DNA of 64,000 bases from Ascaphus truei (lineage: Eukaryota > Chordata > Amphibia > Anura > Ascaphidae): positions 230,364,148-230,428,147 of the forward strand of contig CM071568.1 of the NCBI GenBank assembly GCA_036426205.1, in the 5' to 3' direction. Of the stretch, positions 44,137-57,147 are shown in pieces. Both the position numbers and the translations under genes were made by a program. Below the pieces are notes generated by a model. It was not told where the DNA came from and made no database searches. It was given only the letters and a program-made list of their open reading frames with translations. Position 1 is the first letter of the stretch. Every line of letters starts with the position of its first letter.

Positions 44137-45039
44137 AGTGTTGTCCTGAAAGGTAACCGCCACTAGATGGCGAAATGGTGATGCTTTTAGGAAGGGAAGG
44201 GTGTAAAAGTATGTCGGTATTGTATTTTACTCTGCTGAGCGCATGGTAATATTTGCACTTTTTTTTGCTCTTGACCACTTGTGGCTAGATAACTCAATGG
44301 ACACTTGGTTTATCCCTCATTGTTTTGAATTGTATGTACCGAGGTGATCCTGTGACTTAAAGCAGTGTATTACAGAACCAAAGCAGCTGCATGTTGCAGA
44401 TTACTGAAACTGTACAAATGTTGTCGAGCCAAACATGTTAATGCCCTACACTGCTTTGTTTCCAGGAGTCTGTCTCCAATACTGTGTATATATTTGTTCA
44501 ATTATTTTACCGTGCATATAACCTGTTAATTGTGAATCTGTCATCACTGAGACTTGCCTGTACTTATGACTCGACTTAAGTTTCAAACGCTTTTTTGAAC
44601 TGTATATACAAAATACATATATCCCAAATTCTTCACAGGGAAGTAGCGTGCCCTCTGGCAGACCTTTATTAACCTCGAAAGAAATCTATGTAGATGTATG
44701 TTTTAGATTTATTTTACTGCATATTGCATTAACGACCCAAATGGGTGAAGCTTTGTTTTTATGGAATGGCGTAGACGTTGGACTTCTGTCTTATCGAAGC
44801 TATTTCTATTCGCATTGAGCCCCGCATGACTCCGTGGGGGGGGGGGGGGGGCGCTTAATGCTGACTAGTCTTTAGATACAGTGCATCCCGTCCAAGCTTG
44901 AGCGCACCATGATCGTTTCTTGATACATTTTTAAAGTAGCATGCTCGGCTCTTTTAAAACTTTGCAAGGGCCGTGGCCTCCGATGCATATGCACATGCAC
45001 CCAGTGACTGCAAACAGCATGGTCTGTGCACGTGCGGAG

Positions 45040-45400
45040 TACGTGTACATCAAAGGTTGACGCGAGCACTGAAGATTGTTGCAACATGGTGGCGACCTAA
45101 GCAGACCCCCAGCCCGCCATTTTAGCGCTGGAGAAGGGTTTCGGGCGGGGAGGGCCGTGCAGTGAGATGGCAGCCGCGAGGCGTGGAAAGCGCGAAATGG
45201 CAGCCGCCTCGCGCTGTGTACCCGGCCTCGTGCAGATCTGCAGGGAGCGCGCGCTGCTCTTCTGTGCCAGACGCAGCCCAGCGCCCCCGGGGATATTCTG
45301 AGCACGTGGGCTAAACGCGGATTGCGTGGGGGCGTTGGCACCGTACCAGTTAACCTCTTCACGAATAGCCTGCAATGTATGGGGCCGTAGCTGTTGCAGG
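45040..45400. promoter_or_regulatory. intronic CpG-dense block, possible regulatory or promoter region
   Basis: CG-rich and free of recognised transposon ends, with repeated atggcagccgc(gag/ctc) and cgccattttagcgctgg. CpG density is far above the flanks. It might be an internal promoter or a fragment of an unidentified repeat. Copy-B equivalent about 51955-52290. Confidence 0.25.
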
Positions 45401-45810
45401 CCATTTAAGCGGTGATGGGGTTAAAGGATCAGTGCGTTGTACTAATGCTTTGCAGGCGTGCCAGCACTTCCATGTATGTCTGGGTTGTGGCTCACTACAT
45501 TTGTGATTCGTTTATGTTGAAGGATTTTACTGTCAAGTGTGAGTGCATACAGTCTATATCCACAAACATGTATGTGTATTTACAAATGTGTGTCTGTTGG
45601 AGAGCCGTGTGATGAACATTATTGGCCATCTATAGTACTGGTTTTGTTCCTTTGTGGTAACTTTGGTCATTTTTATGGGGTTTGATATATTTAAAGAAAT
45701 TACATGGGCTAGCTGCCTGCTTTTTGAATTGTCTCAAGTAGATGGAGCGTGTGAAAGTAGGATGTGGCAATTGTTTTTGTGTATGACATTTTTACTAATT
45801 TATTGTATTC

Positions 45811-45847
<37 letters not shown>
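45811..45847. repeat. (GT)n microsatellite
   Basis: GT run. In copy B it is longer and interrupted (52671-52770). Confidence 0.9.
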
Positions 45848-45850
<3 letters not shown>

Positions 45851-46275
45851 ATGTTGATGTGTGGTGTGCTGTGTGTGTGGTGTGTCCGGTGTAGTGTGTT
45901 CGTGTGTATCAATCATCTCTACCTGCCCTCGACCGTTCGGTTGTTTCCTAATTTTTCCTCCGACCGCCTTTTGTCCCCTAGTCTGACCCCTACCTCCGTC
46001 GAAGAACACACAAATTGTGTGTGTGTATGTATATTTTGTGTGTTCTTCAGGTGATACTTGACAAATTGTTAGTCCAAATAAAATAAAAAAGTATCACCTA
46101 ATACTGAAGAACCTAATTTATTTTCTGCACTATCGCAAGTGGACTTTAATAGATATAGATATCACACACAAGTTTTTGCATACTTAGAGTGAAGTTTAGA
46201 AAAAATGATGCAACGGCCAGATCATTTATAAATAACATACCTCCAGTCATAGGCTGAGCTCAAAGGAAAAAAGAA

Positions 46276-46626
46276 TACCAGCTGGTGTTAAAATGGCCCT
46301 AATGTGCAAAAACACCTGTGTTTAACCTATAAACACAACTTTCCTATATACAGTGCAAAATTATACAATCTCTGTGAAAGCACTTCAATAAACAAATGTC
46401 CAAGTAACAATGTCCCGCACAGTAAGTCCACTTTGGAAACCTGTGGATACTTTCTCTCCAAAGTGGACTTACTGTGCGGGGACATTTCACTTGGGATTTT
46501 TGTGTTATTTAAGTGCACTTATCACAGAGATTGGATATATTTTGCACTGTATATAGGATAGTTGTGTTTTATAGGTTTAAACACAGTGTTTTTGCACATT
46601 AGGGCACATTTAACCCACGCGCTGGT
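46276..46626. mobile_element. fold-back element without the hammerhead-like box
   Basis: Arms of about 170 bp (ccctaatgtgcaaaaacac ... cagtaagtccactttgg and its complement) around a ~15-bp loop. No GAAACG box at the apex, so it seems a different family. Copy-B equivalent about 53115-53455. Confidence 0.75.
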
Positions 46627-46989
46627 ATTCTTTTTTTCCTTTATATTTTTCTTTTTGGGGGGATTTTAAACCCCCCCCCCCCCCCCCCCCCCCCCACACA
46701 CACACAATCCAGCAGCGGGATATTTAGTCAGTTTGTATTTAGAAGTTGACGCTGTGTTTTCTTTATTCATAGGCTGAGCTCAGACAGAACGCAATGCGGC
46801 GTGCACGTTCACCACTCATTCGCTGTGTTCTGTGGGAGTTTTCAAACAGGAAACAACCCCAGGCAGCGAAGTGCTGAGTTGTCGCGGCTGTAGCTCAAGC
46901 TTTCAACTGAAGTTGAAATTTCAAGCTACCGCCGCGTCCCGTGCACTTCTTCAGCCAATCGGAAACACACACACTTTATTCTTTCTTTT

Positions 46990-49900
46990 CCAGCCCAACA
47001 CCTAAGGAGGCGGTGACAGTTCGGAAACCTCCAATTGCACCTTGTGGTGTCACCTCTATTTTTATTGGCACATTGTAGTGCGCATTTTTTACCCATATTT
47101 TACATAGTTTATCAATTGATCGTACTATGTATGCTTCTCTCTCATTTTTATATGTAATTACTTCTGATGGAGTATTCAAGGGGGTCCTGATTCAGCTATC
47201 TGCATGGTGGCGCAACCTATTTGCCACTGCCTTTTTTAAACTCCAACGTCCGTGAGTAGAGCAACTATTGAGCCAGACACAGTCTATCAATCCATTTGAT
47301 TTTAGAAACTTTGCACTTATTTGTTATTTTGTTCTCTTTTCTCTACATGCTCTCCCTGGGTCTTTGAGAATTGCACATCATCCCCAGCAGACCTTTTCAA
47401 GTGTTCAGGAGGCGGTCACGACCGAGGTTAGGGATGGGGTTGCTCTATCTACTACACTTTCCCGAATGATTTATTTGGCTGCCGAGTACCAGTGACGCTG
47501 CTGCAGCTTGAAAAAACAACTTGAGTTGTTTATGCAAACTAGCAAACGTCAACTCGGACTTCGCGACTGGGTAGCCATCTAACCCGGACAACTGATATTT
47601 ACTTTAAATTATTTGTTTCGAACGTTCCGCAGCACGTCCGCGAGTCAACAACCCTGAAACGAGGCCTAAAAGAGGCACGAACTCTTGCAAGTATATACAC
47701 TGTGCGTTTTAGCGTGGGCACCCTGTACTTTGTTTGATGTGTGTCTTCAAGTCGGCAACAGCAAATCCCCCCTCTCTCCCCCAACTGTTATCTTCATTTC
47801 ACTCTGCAAAGAGAAATGGGATATATAGGAGGTAGAGTTGCACTTTATTGGACAATTGTTCAGAGACTCAAAGATTTGTACTTCATTTCCAAAGAAAAAT
47901 AGCCAAATCTTGTTATATTTGTTAAAGAGCCATTTTAGATTATTCAATTCTTTACAAAATGTTTACTTTGGCAACCAGGTTGCACTTTTTTTTTTTTGTA
48001 ATTGATGCGCTAAACTGAACAGCTGTAAAACGTGGTCCGGTGCTCGACAACGGGTGCATCCATATCAAACATTAGTAATGCATTAATTAAAGTAGGACCT
48101 CCTTCCCAAACATTAGTAACAGATACTATCGGATAATGGGCTAGGCTAGTGTTGCGGGTGGCAGTAACACATAGCCAGTAAGACAATTCACCTAGAGAAA
48201 AGGCATGTATTGTACTGCCGAAACGTTGGTTTTTCATGGCACATAAATCCTTGTTGCTGATTAAGACCGTGTGTCTGCTTCTTTACATCAGGATCTCCCT
48301 GGAACAGTGCACGACGCGAGCTAAGTACCCCCCCCCGCCCCCATTTACCAGTGTGGACAAGTTCGTGCAGAACTACCCTCTAACAATGAACATCTCCTGA
48401 AATTATAAAAGTCCAATGTATAACATAATCCCTAATAGAACAGGATAAAGAACTCACTTGTGACTTTGGAGGATTATCCTGTCAGTCCTTGAATGCCATT
48501 GTGGGGGTCCTGGTGGTGTGCAGAATCTGCTGGTGGATGCAAAAAGGCAAGGAGATGAAAAGCTTAGCTACCGTTGATGAATGAAAAGACTCAGGGGGGC
48601 TCACATGTAAAAAAATACTATATATTTTTTATTTTATTTATTTATTGTATTGGAATCATTACAGACCCCCAACTAGAAAAATGCGTTGTCTTCATAAGTC
48701 ACATAGACCTAGCTCCTTGTAGCAGTTGGTAAAGGGCATGTTTTGGAAATCTTTGGTTTGCCAGTGGTATATCCAATTCCATGTCACTAGCGTTGTTTAT
48801 AGAACACTTTTGGTGTTTACCACCATATGATTCCTGTCAAATGATTATATAGCATTATGCTTCTTATGGACCTACTGTTTGAAGCCAGTGTTGACTGCTG
48901 TTTACAACTTTTTGTTTTCTCAAGGCGTATAAAAACTAAGGCTGAGATTATAGTCTCCGCGGTGACAACAACATACTACTTCCCTATGAGGCCACCCATA
49001 GCGCGTGGCGACCGCGCTAGCGATGCATAGCAACCACGTGCAGTTTTTTTTTGTTTTTTTTAACGACAATCATTTTGTCTTTTCCTTGCTGTCACGTTGA
49101 GTGGTTCAGACCAATCACTGGAAGCTTGAGTTCACCCATCACTCACTCACCCATTGCTCGCAAGTGTCCACGCTCACCCATGTGCTCGTTCGGCGCACCC
49201 ACGATCTCAACCTAAATATAGTCTCTTAAAAAGCTGCAGTTCAGTCATATCCTGCATGTGTTTTTTTAAATAATCACATTCTGTAGTAAGAAAAATACTT
49301 TTAAGCATTTTGCTGTTTTTAAAAAAACAACTTTTAAAGACCAATTTTCTTGTATTCTATTTTAACAGCCATTTGCTAAGGCACTGCACCTTCAGGCCCT
49401 GCACATCCCTTTGTCAGCCCTGCCCCTCCCTCTAGACACATGTCAGTGAGGAGTGCTCATGAATATTCATAGCTCCACTGATTGGAAGAGCAGAAGAAAA
49501 ACAGATCCCTTCACTAATTATGTCACCCAATTTCGACCTATCAATACTGGAGAACGAATTGACCTGCAGCTATACAGTTCTTTAGGTAATTAGAGATTGC
49601 CACATAAAACTATGAAGTACAAAAAATAAATTAAAAAAAAGACTGAACTGCAATCTTTAAATCCCTTGCAGAGCCGAAGTGGCTAATCGGGGAATGGGGT
49701 TGTGTTATTAATGGTGTTGCTTAAGATTTCACGTGTGTCCCAATTACACATTAAAGAACCACTTGAGCAAAATTCCGTTTTTAATGTGACATTTACAAGC
49801 ATTTTTTATTCAAACAATTGTTGAAGACCAAATTTTTCGATATGGACACAGTTTATAATTATCAAAAGCAGTCCCAATTGCACAATGTTGGAATGCTGAA

Positions 49901-52680
49901 CCATTCTTGTGCGAACTGTGGTTAAGAGTTAAACCGTGGTGTGTTTTTTTTTTTTTAAACACAACGCTACTTACTGTGCTATACATGTTCTCTTTGCAGC
50001 ACGCGGACTATGCTGTAAGGCCGAGTCATGGTTGTGGCTCTTGTGTGCGCGACAATGCGCACACTCCTGCACCCCCAGCGATGCAGGGAATAGGAGGGAG
50101 GAGGGTGGCGAACACGTCACAGAGCTGGTTGCCCTATTTGGCGTGAACCAGCTGATGTCCACGCGACTGAGCCCAAAATCTCAATTTGAGTTGTGGCAAA
50201 ACATGTAGCAGCGTCAACACGCCCACGCTGCAGGCAATTGAGGAACTACCATAGGCATCAGTAAGAGTCCAGGAAGTGTGCGTGGACGCAAGCACAACCA
50301 GCGACGCCCCATGAGCTCAGCCTAGGCTGGCGTCCATGGTACTGATTGCGCGTGGAGCTGGGAAAGCGGTGTGCTTTCCCTGACCTTAGACCACCGCCGT
50401 CCGGGGGCGTGTTCGGGGGGCGGGCCAGTGACGTTCATGGAGCTGGTTTGCCCTCATTGGGCAAACCGCTCACGTGACCGGCCCTGCGCTCCGGCAAGCG
50501 GAAAATGTAAACTTTTTGCTAAGACTTGCGCTTCGCACGCTGCGAAGCGTAAGCGAGCCCCTGCTAAAGCCGCTCTCATTGCGGGGAGGGCTCAGTGCCG
50601 AGCTTAAGCGCGCCTCAGCACGGGTCAGCACATAAGCCTCGTTCAGTGTGCTGGCTTCGGAGGGAGGGCGTGCTGCCGTGAGAAACAAAGTATTCAATTT
50701 GAATACTGGTTGTCAGGGAAGCAACTGCCCTGTCTCCGAAGCCAGGGAGTTGAAGCTGGCTACAGTTTCAAGGAAACGAAAATTTTCGTTTTTTTGGAGC
50801 AGCAGCATCGTCACGGACCTAGGCAGCCAAGGAAATCATTCTTGAGAATGATTTCAGACTCAACCTCGATACTTAACCTGCCGTGTGTAACCCCGCCCCC
50901 TCAACGCTGAAAAGTTCGCTGGGAGATAAACCAATCGCCCAGCGCACTGCCGCCCTCCCGCCAACTTCCTGCAGCTGGCACCCTGAACGAGCCTAAGCGC
51001 TGACCATGTCCGAGGCCTTAGTGTTGTCCTGAAAGGTAACCGCCACTATATGGCGAAATGTGTGATCTTTTAGGAAGGGAAGGGTGTAAAAGTATGTCGG
51101 TATTGTATTTTTACTCTGCTGAGCGCATGGTAATATTTGCACTTTTTTTTTGCTCTTGACCACTTGTGGCTAGATAACCTCATGGACACTTGGGTTTATC
51201 CTCCTCTGTTTTGAATTGTATGTACCGAGGTGATCCTGTGACTTAAAGCAGTGTATTACAGACCAAAGCAGCTGCATTTGCAGATTACTGAACCTGTACA
51301 AATGTTGTCGAGCCAAACATGTTAATGCCCACACTGCTTTGTTTCTTCCAGGAGTCTGTCTCCAATACTGTGTATATATTTGTTCAATTATTTTACCGTG
51401 CATATAACCTGTTAATTGTGAATCTGTCATCATGAGACTTGCCTGTACTTATAACTCGACTTAAGTTTCAAGCTTTTTTTGAACTGTATATACAAATACA
51501 TATATCCCAAATTCTTCACAGGAATAGCGTGCCCTCTGGCAGACCTTTATAACCTCGAAAGAAATCTAGTAGATGTATGTTTTTAGATTTATTTTACTGC
51601 ATATTGCATACGACCCAAATGGTGAAGCTTTGTTTTTATGGAATGGCGTAGCGTTGGACTTCTGTCTTATCGAAGCTATTTCTATCGCATTGAGCCCCGC
51701 ATGACTCCGTGGGGGGGGGGGGGGGCGCTTAATGCTGACTAGTCTTTAGATACAGTGCATCCCGTCCAACTTGAGCGCACCATGATCGTTTCTTGATACA
51801 TTTTAAAGTAGCATGCTCGGCTCTTTAAAAAACTTTGCAGGGCCGTGGCCTCCCGATGCATATGCACATGCACCCGTGACTGCAAACAGCATGGTCTGTG
51901 CACGTGCGGATACGTGTACTCAAAGGTTGACGCTAGCACTGAAGATTGTTGCAAACATGGTGGCGACCTAAGCAGACCCCCAGCCCGCCATTTTAGCGCT
52001 GGAGAAGGGTTTCGGGCGGGGAGGGCCGTAGTGAGATGGCAGCCGCGAGGCGTGGAAAGCGCGAAATGGCAGCCGCCTCGCGCTGTGTACCCGGCCTCGT
52101 GCAGATCTGCAGGGAGCGCCGCGCTGCTCTTTGTTCCAGAACGCAGCCCGCCCATCGCCCCGGGGGATAATTCTGACCCGTTGGCTAAACGCGGATTGCG
52201 TGGGGGCGTTGGCACCGTACCAGTTAACCTCTTCACGATAGCCTGCAATGTTGGGGCCAGTAGCTGTTGCAGGCCATTAAGCGGTGATGGGGTTAAGGAT
52301 CAGTGCGTTGTAACTATGCTTGCAGGCGTGCCAGCACTCCATGTATGTCTGGGTTGTGGCTCACTACATTTGTGATTCGTTTATGTTGAAGGATTTTACT
52401 GTCAATGTGTGAGTGCATACAGTCTATTCCACAAACTGTATGTGTATTACAAATGTGTGTCTGTTGGAGAGCCGTGTGAATAACATTATTGGCCATCTAT
52501 AGTACTGGTTTTGTTCCTTTGTGGTAACTTGGTCATTTTTATGGGTTTGATATATTTAAAGAAATTACATTGGGCTAGCTTCCTCTTTTGAATTGTCTCA
52601 GTAGATGGAGCTTGTTGAAGTAGGATGTGCAATTGTTTTTGTGTATGACATTTTTACTAATTTATTGATTCGTGTGTGTG

Positions 52681-52712
<32 letters not shown>

Positions 52713-53824
52713 TGTTGTGTGTGTGTGTGTGTGTGTGTGTTGTGTGTGGTGTGTGTGTGTGTGGTGTGTCGGTGTAGTGTTATCGATGTTATAATATCTA
52801 CTGTGTTTTTTTTTTTTTCTACTTTGCCTATACTATGAAGAACACACAATTGTGTGTGTGTATGATATTTTTGTGTGTTCTTCAGGTGATACTTGACAAA
52901 TTGTTAGTCCAAATAAAATAAAAAGTTCAACCTAATACTGAGCCTAATTTTATTTTCTGCACTTATCGCAAGTGACTTTAATAATAGATATAGATATCAC
53001 ACACAAGTTTTTGCATACTTAGAGTGAAGTGTAGAAAAAATGATGCAACGGCCAGATCATTATAAATAACATACCTACCTCCATCATGGCTGAGCTCAAG
53101 GAAAAGAATACCAGCTGCGTGGTTAAAATGGTCCCTAATGTGCAAAAACACACTGTGTTTAAACCTATAAACACAACTTTCCTATATACAGTGCAAAATC
53201 TATACAATCTCTGTAGAAAGCACTTCACATAAACAAATGTCCAAGTGACAATGTCCCGCACAGTAAGTCCACTTTGGAAACCTGTGGATACTTTCTCCAA
53301 AGTGGACTTACTGTGCGGGACATTTTCACTTGGATTTTGGTTATTTAAGTGCACTTATCACAGAGATTGGATATATTTTGCACTGTATATAGGATAGTTG
53401 TGTTTTTAAGGTTTAAAACACAGTGTTTTTGCACATTAGGGCACATTTAACCCACGCGCTGGTATTCTTTTTTTCCTTTATATATTACTTTTTGGGAGGA
53501 TTTGAAAATCACCCTCCCGCCCCCCCCCCCCCCCCACACACACACAATCCAGCAGCGGGATATTTAGTCAGTTTGTATTTAGAAGTTGACGCTGTGTTTT
53601 CTTATTCATAGGCTGAGCTCAGACAGAACGCAATGCGGCGTGCACGTTCACCACTCATTCGCTGTGTTCTGTGGGAGTTTCAAACAGGAACAACCCCAGC
53701 AGCGAATGTGCTGAGTTGTCGCGCTGTAGCCAAGCTTTCAACTGAAGTTGAAATTTCAAGCTACCGCCGCGTCCCGTGCACTTCTTCAGCCAATCGGAAA
53801 CACACACACTTTATTCTTTCTTTT
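46990..53824. repeat. 7-kb tandem duplication, copy B (indel-rich)
   Basis: 6835 bp, head-to-tail with copy A. It differs by very frequent single-base losses and gains, often in homopolymers, and by comparatively few substitutions. The left junction is at ctttctttt|ccagcccaacacc and the right at a poly-T tract. This is the error profile of an uncorrected long read and suggests a false duplication. Confidence 0.9.
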
Positions 53825-53859
53825 TTTTCTTAAATTATGCCCCCAATCGCGTAATTCTG

Positions 53860-54410
53860 TCTGCTGGGGATGTTCACACATCGCCCAGCAGACAGAGGCT
53901 CGCGAACGCACGTCCTTGTAGCAGCCTGTTTGGGCGAGGCCCCACCTACATGGCAAGCAATACTGATTTTAATGCTCCTCCCACAAATTCAAAGTTGGTC
54001 TCCCTCCCTCTGCTCTCGCCCCTGAATCCGCTCTCCACCCCCCCCCCCCCTCCCCAGCAACAGAAAACAAATACATACACACACATACACACACACACAC
54101 ACACACACTATAGAAGAAAACAGAACAAATACAGGCCCCTCACCTCTCCGCTCCATACGGTTTCCTTCATTCCTTGGCCCCACCCCCGGGCTTCTGACGC
54201 CTTCTCCTGATTGGCTGCATTAAGCAGTCAATCAGGATGGATGAAGCTACCAAGGCCCCTAACTGCCCTGCTTTCTCCTTGGTCAGGTCACTATGTCCAG
54301 TGGTGTAATTAATAACTAACACAAACATGTCCTGTATTTATTTTTTACTTGACTGAGTGCCCAAATACAGAACAGTCCTGTTCAATACTGGACCCCTGGT
54401 AACCCTAGCT
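53860..54410. other. mixed interspersed repeats, no gene
   Basis: Short C-run, CA run (54078-54108) and a block ending ctggacccctggtaaccct, which is the complement of the gggtgaccagat repeat at 27505. Confidence 0.45.
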
Positions 54411-54701
54411 GTAGCATTTGGGCTTGTCGTTTGTATATCCTAGATATTGGCCTCAACTAAATTGCACCAAGATGTGCAAAATATTTTAAGATCTGATTGC
54501 ACAGAGGCTCAAGCCTAAGTTGAACTGAAGAACCATTGCTAAGCGAGACTTGACAGAGCTGAATAAGCAACCCTTATTGAATTCATGTCATCAATCAATA
54601 TTAAGGGAGCCGTGTAAGATCTTTACACCTTTACGATTGTATATCAAAAGTGGTACCTCCAAGGTCAAATTATATTACATTTTTTTTTTTTGCTTTTACA
54701 G

Positions 54702-54817
54702 GCAATGGAGCATGCAAACGGCATGGAACTGGATGGCAGGAGGATCCGGGTTGATTATTCAATCACAAAGCGAGCACACACTCCCACTCCAGGCATTTAC
54801 ATGGGGAGACCCACCCA
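54702..54817 (+). CDS. TRA2A: TRA2A exon: end of the RRM and start of linker
   Basis: 116 bp, phase 0 in and 2 out. Acceptor ttttacag, donor gtaagt from 54818. It encodes [20 protein letters not shown], then [18 protein letters not shown], which is the last strand and helix of the RRM and the conserved [12 protein letters not shown] linker of transformer-2 proteins. It joins in frame to 35574-35762 across the 18.9-kb intron. Confidence 0.97.
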
Positions 54818-55251
54818 GTAAGTTCACTTGATGTACAGGCGATCCTCGGTTAGCCAACAGAATCTGTTCCGCAAAGAAGCATCGAGATAGTGAAAGCGAC
54901 GTAAACAAAGTCCCATGTTAATCAGTTGTGGTAAGCGTCGGATAAGGCGTTCTGATGTTGGAAAACAGCCCCATAGGATTGCATTGGTAAAGTGAAAAGA
55001 CGGATAGCGAGGACAACCTGTGTAACACTTATTGAAGCATTTAGAAATGCTGCTTGCAAAGCAGTGGATCTTATTATATTAGCTAAATGTGTATATTAAG
55101 ATGCATGTAGTAATAGGCTTAATTTGACCAACAGCACCAAGAAGATACAGATTTAGACTTTGTAGATCAAGCTGTCAAAAAGCACTGTATGGCTAAACAA
55201 ATTGTACACATGGTGCACGTTCGTATGGCAACCCAGCCTAGTACCATTTTT

Positions 55252-55276
55252 AATATATATATATATATATATATAT
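55252..55276. repeat. (AT)n microsatellite
   Basis: Short AT run in the intron between TRA2A exons. Confidence 0.85.
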
Positions 55277-55440
55277 TCTCGTTTACTTGCTTAGTTCTAT
55301 GAATATACATTACTGAAATTATTCAGGAGGGGGAGCTCCAGTCTTATCAAAGCATTTTAACTGCAGATGTATTTTCATTTAACGTTTAATTGGCACGTGC
55401 ATCTTGCCATAAATTTGACATTTCTTTGAACTCTTCTCAG

Positions 55441-55593
55441 CAGCAGTGGCGGAGGAAGCAGCAGCAGTGGCGGCGGCGGTGGCAGTAGTAGCGGTGGTGG
55501 TGGTGGTGGTGGAAGTCGCCGTCGTGACTCTTACTATGACAGAGGATATGACAGAAGTTACGACAGATACGATGAATATGATTACCGATACAG
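55441..55593 (+). CDS. TRA2A: TRA2A exon: glycine-rich linker and Tyr/Arg/Asp segment
   Basis: 153 bp. It completes the split His codon (ca|c) and encodes HSSGGGSSSGGGG..., a Gly/Ser run, then GSRRRDSYYDRGYDRSYDRY and DEYDYRYR. The donor is gtaagc at 55594. Seven glycine codons (six ggt, then gga) at about 55492-55513 form a trinucleotide repeat within coding DNA. The acceptor region reads ctcagcagcag, so NAGNAG-type choice of acceptor could remove one or two Ser residues. The long Gly tract supports the alpha paralogue. Confidence 0.96.
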
Positions 55594-55963
55594 GTAAGCT
55601 TAGTGCATAGACAGCTGCTTGGATGTAGCAGTAGAGAACAGAGTTAGTGGAGGGGCTTTATTTTAATAGGACTTGCGTTGCAATGTGTCTGGCATGAACT
55701 CCTCACATTCCACTTATGTCTGTAGTTCTCATTCATTTGACCCATTTTTTTCCTTTTTATAACCAATGTTTGTTTAATTTTTTTCTTTTACTGTCCAATA
55801 TAGTCAGTGCTTTAAATGATGAATATAAATTACTGTTACGTAGTGATCAAAAACATTAATCCTGGCTTTTCAACTTGTTAGTTTTGACAAGTGCACGTGT
55901 CTGTTACGAGGCATTTCTGGTACTTTTATGGCTTAACCGCTTAAAAAAAAAAATCTCTTGCAG

Positions 55964-56031
55964 AAGACGGTCCCCTTCACCATACTACAGCCGCTACAGG
56001 TCTAGATCGAGGTCACGTTCATACAGTCCAA
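55964..56031 (+). CDS. TRA2A: TRA2A exon: C-terminal RS domain
   Basis: 68 bp. Acceptor ctcttgcag, donor gtgagt from 56032. It encodes RRRSPSPYYSRYRSRSRSRS and then YSP, the C-terminal Arg/Ser domain that is phosphorylated by SR-protein kinases and mediates interaction with other splicing factors. Phase 2 in, 1 out. Confidence 0.97.
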
Positions 56032-56039
56032 GTGAGTAT

Positions 56040-56860
56040 CGAACAACAAAAAATTGCATGATTGCCCAATCATATAAGGGTTGGGCAGTTTTTTGTTTTG
56101 TTTTTTTTTCTAGGTTTCAAAGTTACCTTACCCTACAGGGGAGTGCTGCCCCACTCTGCCACATCCCATCTTAACATTTATTTACTTAGGGGCCCAAAGC
56201 CTATTGGCCTGTTTCTATTTTCTGTTGTATAGGGCAGGGTTGCGCAAACTTTCCTTCATGCGCCCCCCTGTCTCCTCTCCGGCTCGTGCTCCCCCCCTTC
56301 CTGCATGGCTCCGGTGTCAAATGACGTAACTGGGTCACGTGATGTCATGTGACCCCACGGTATGATTTGACGCCAGTTGCCATAGTGACGTGTCGCTGGA
56401 ACAAAGGTCAGTGAGACGTTTAGAGGCCTCGCGCGATCCCCAGAATTTATTTTAAATGTCTTCAGGGAAGCACGGGGCCTCTGTAACAGCCGCACGCGCC
56501 CGTGAATGCTTGGTCCAGTGGCTGGCAAAAAGGTGCAGGTAAACACAAATTTTTTTTAAACCATGTATGGGTGTTACTAGCATGCTGGAAATGGTTTTGA
56601 ATGTGTCCAGGCATGCTAGGTTTAAGCATATCACCTATTTTTCAGTCCTTTAAACTCTGTTCTCTTTAATGATTGCATTATAACTGTTCTTTGGTATGAA
56701 AATGGTGTGGTTGTAAAGGTCTCAAACATTTTACCAGGGAAACGTTACGTTTATATATAAAATAATCATAAGAAAAATTCCAAGGACTGCCCTTTTTTGG
56801 AATGTCCTGCGTTTGATGGTACTTTGTCCAATTATAACTTTTTTTTTCTCTCTCTTTACA
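56040..56860 (+). other. last TRA2A intron with a CG-rich repeat
   Basis: It contains a GC-richer block at about 56225-56530 with cacgtgatgtcatgtgacc, a short palindrome like those of the CG-rich MITEs. The polypyrimidine tract and acceptor (ctctttacag) are clear. Confidence 0.6.
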
Positions 56861-56861
56861 G

Positions 56862-56872
56862 GACGCTATTAA
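56862..56872 (+). CDS. TRA2A: TRA2A terminal coding exon
   Basis: Eleven coding bases complete the split Arg codon and add Arg-Tyr-stop (taa at 56870-56872), giving the ...SYSPRRY C-terminus typical of transformer-2 proteins. The five exons together give 178 residues of an expected ~280. Confidence 0.95.
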
Positions 56873-57147
56873 GGCTTTCAAGATGCAGACGTTTTAAAAC
56901 CTGAAAGCTCTTTCGACCCTTCCTTTTTAAGAACTTGGTTCACCTAGAATCTTTTTGCAGTTTTGGTTTATGTACTGTTCTCTGTTCTGTGAAATTCTAA
57001 ACCGTGGTATTGCTGTAGCTTTATGTAGCTAAACATCATAAGCAGATACAAATGAAAAATACAAATTGGTGGTTAATATCCAGTGAATTTTCTTTCCAAA
57101 CTTTTTTTTTTTTAATTCTGATTATCAGGAACATCCGATTGCACTTG

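Larger units (their letters stand above)
40026..46989. repeat. 7-kb tandem duplication, copy A
   Basis: Starts ccagccaaacacctaagg and ends ...cactttattctttctttt. The same order of landmarks follows in copy B: MITE ends, C-run, hammerhead-like locus, poly-T tracts, CpG-rich block, GT run, fold-back and C-run. Copy A is 6964 bp and reads as the cleaner version. Confidence 0.92.
35763..54701 (+). other. TRA2A: TRA2A intron within the RRM, 18.9 kb
   Basis: gt...ag intron between RNP1 and the last part of the RRM. It contains an unassigned repeat with short CG-rich part (36310-36890), two fold-back elements, CG-rich MITEs and a 7-kb tandem duplication (40026-46989 and 46990-53824). If the second copy is an assembly artefact, the true length would be about 12.1 kb. 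Confidence 0.85.

Noticed and set aside
45097..45404. ORF on the minus strand through the CpG-dense block
   Set aside because: The copy-B version has frame-changing indels, and no domain is visible; CG-rich sequence has few stops by chance.
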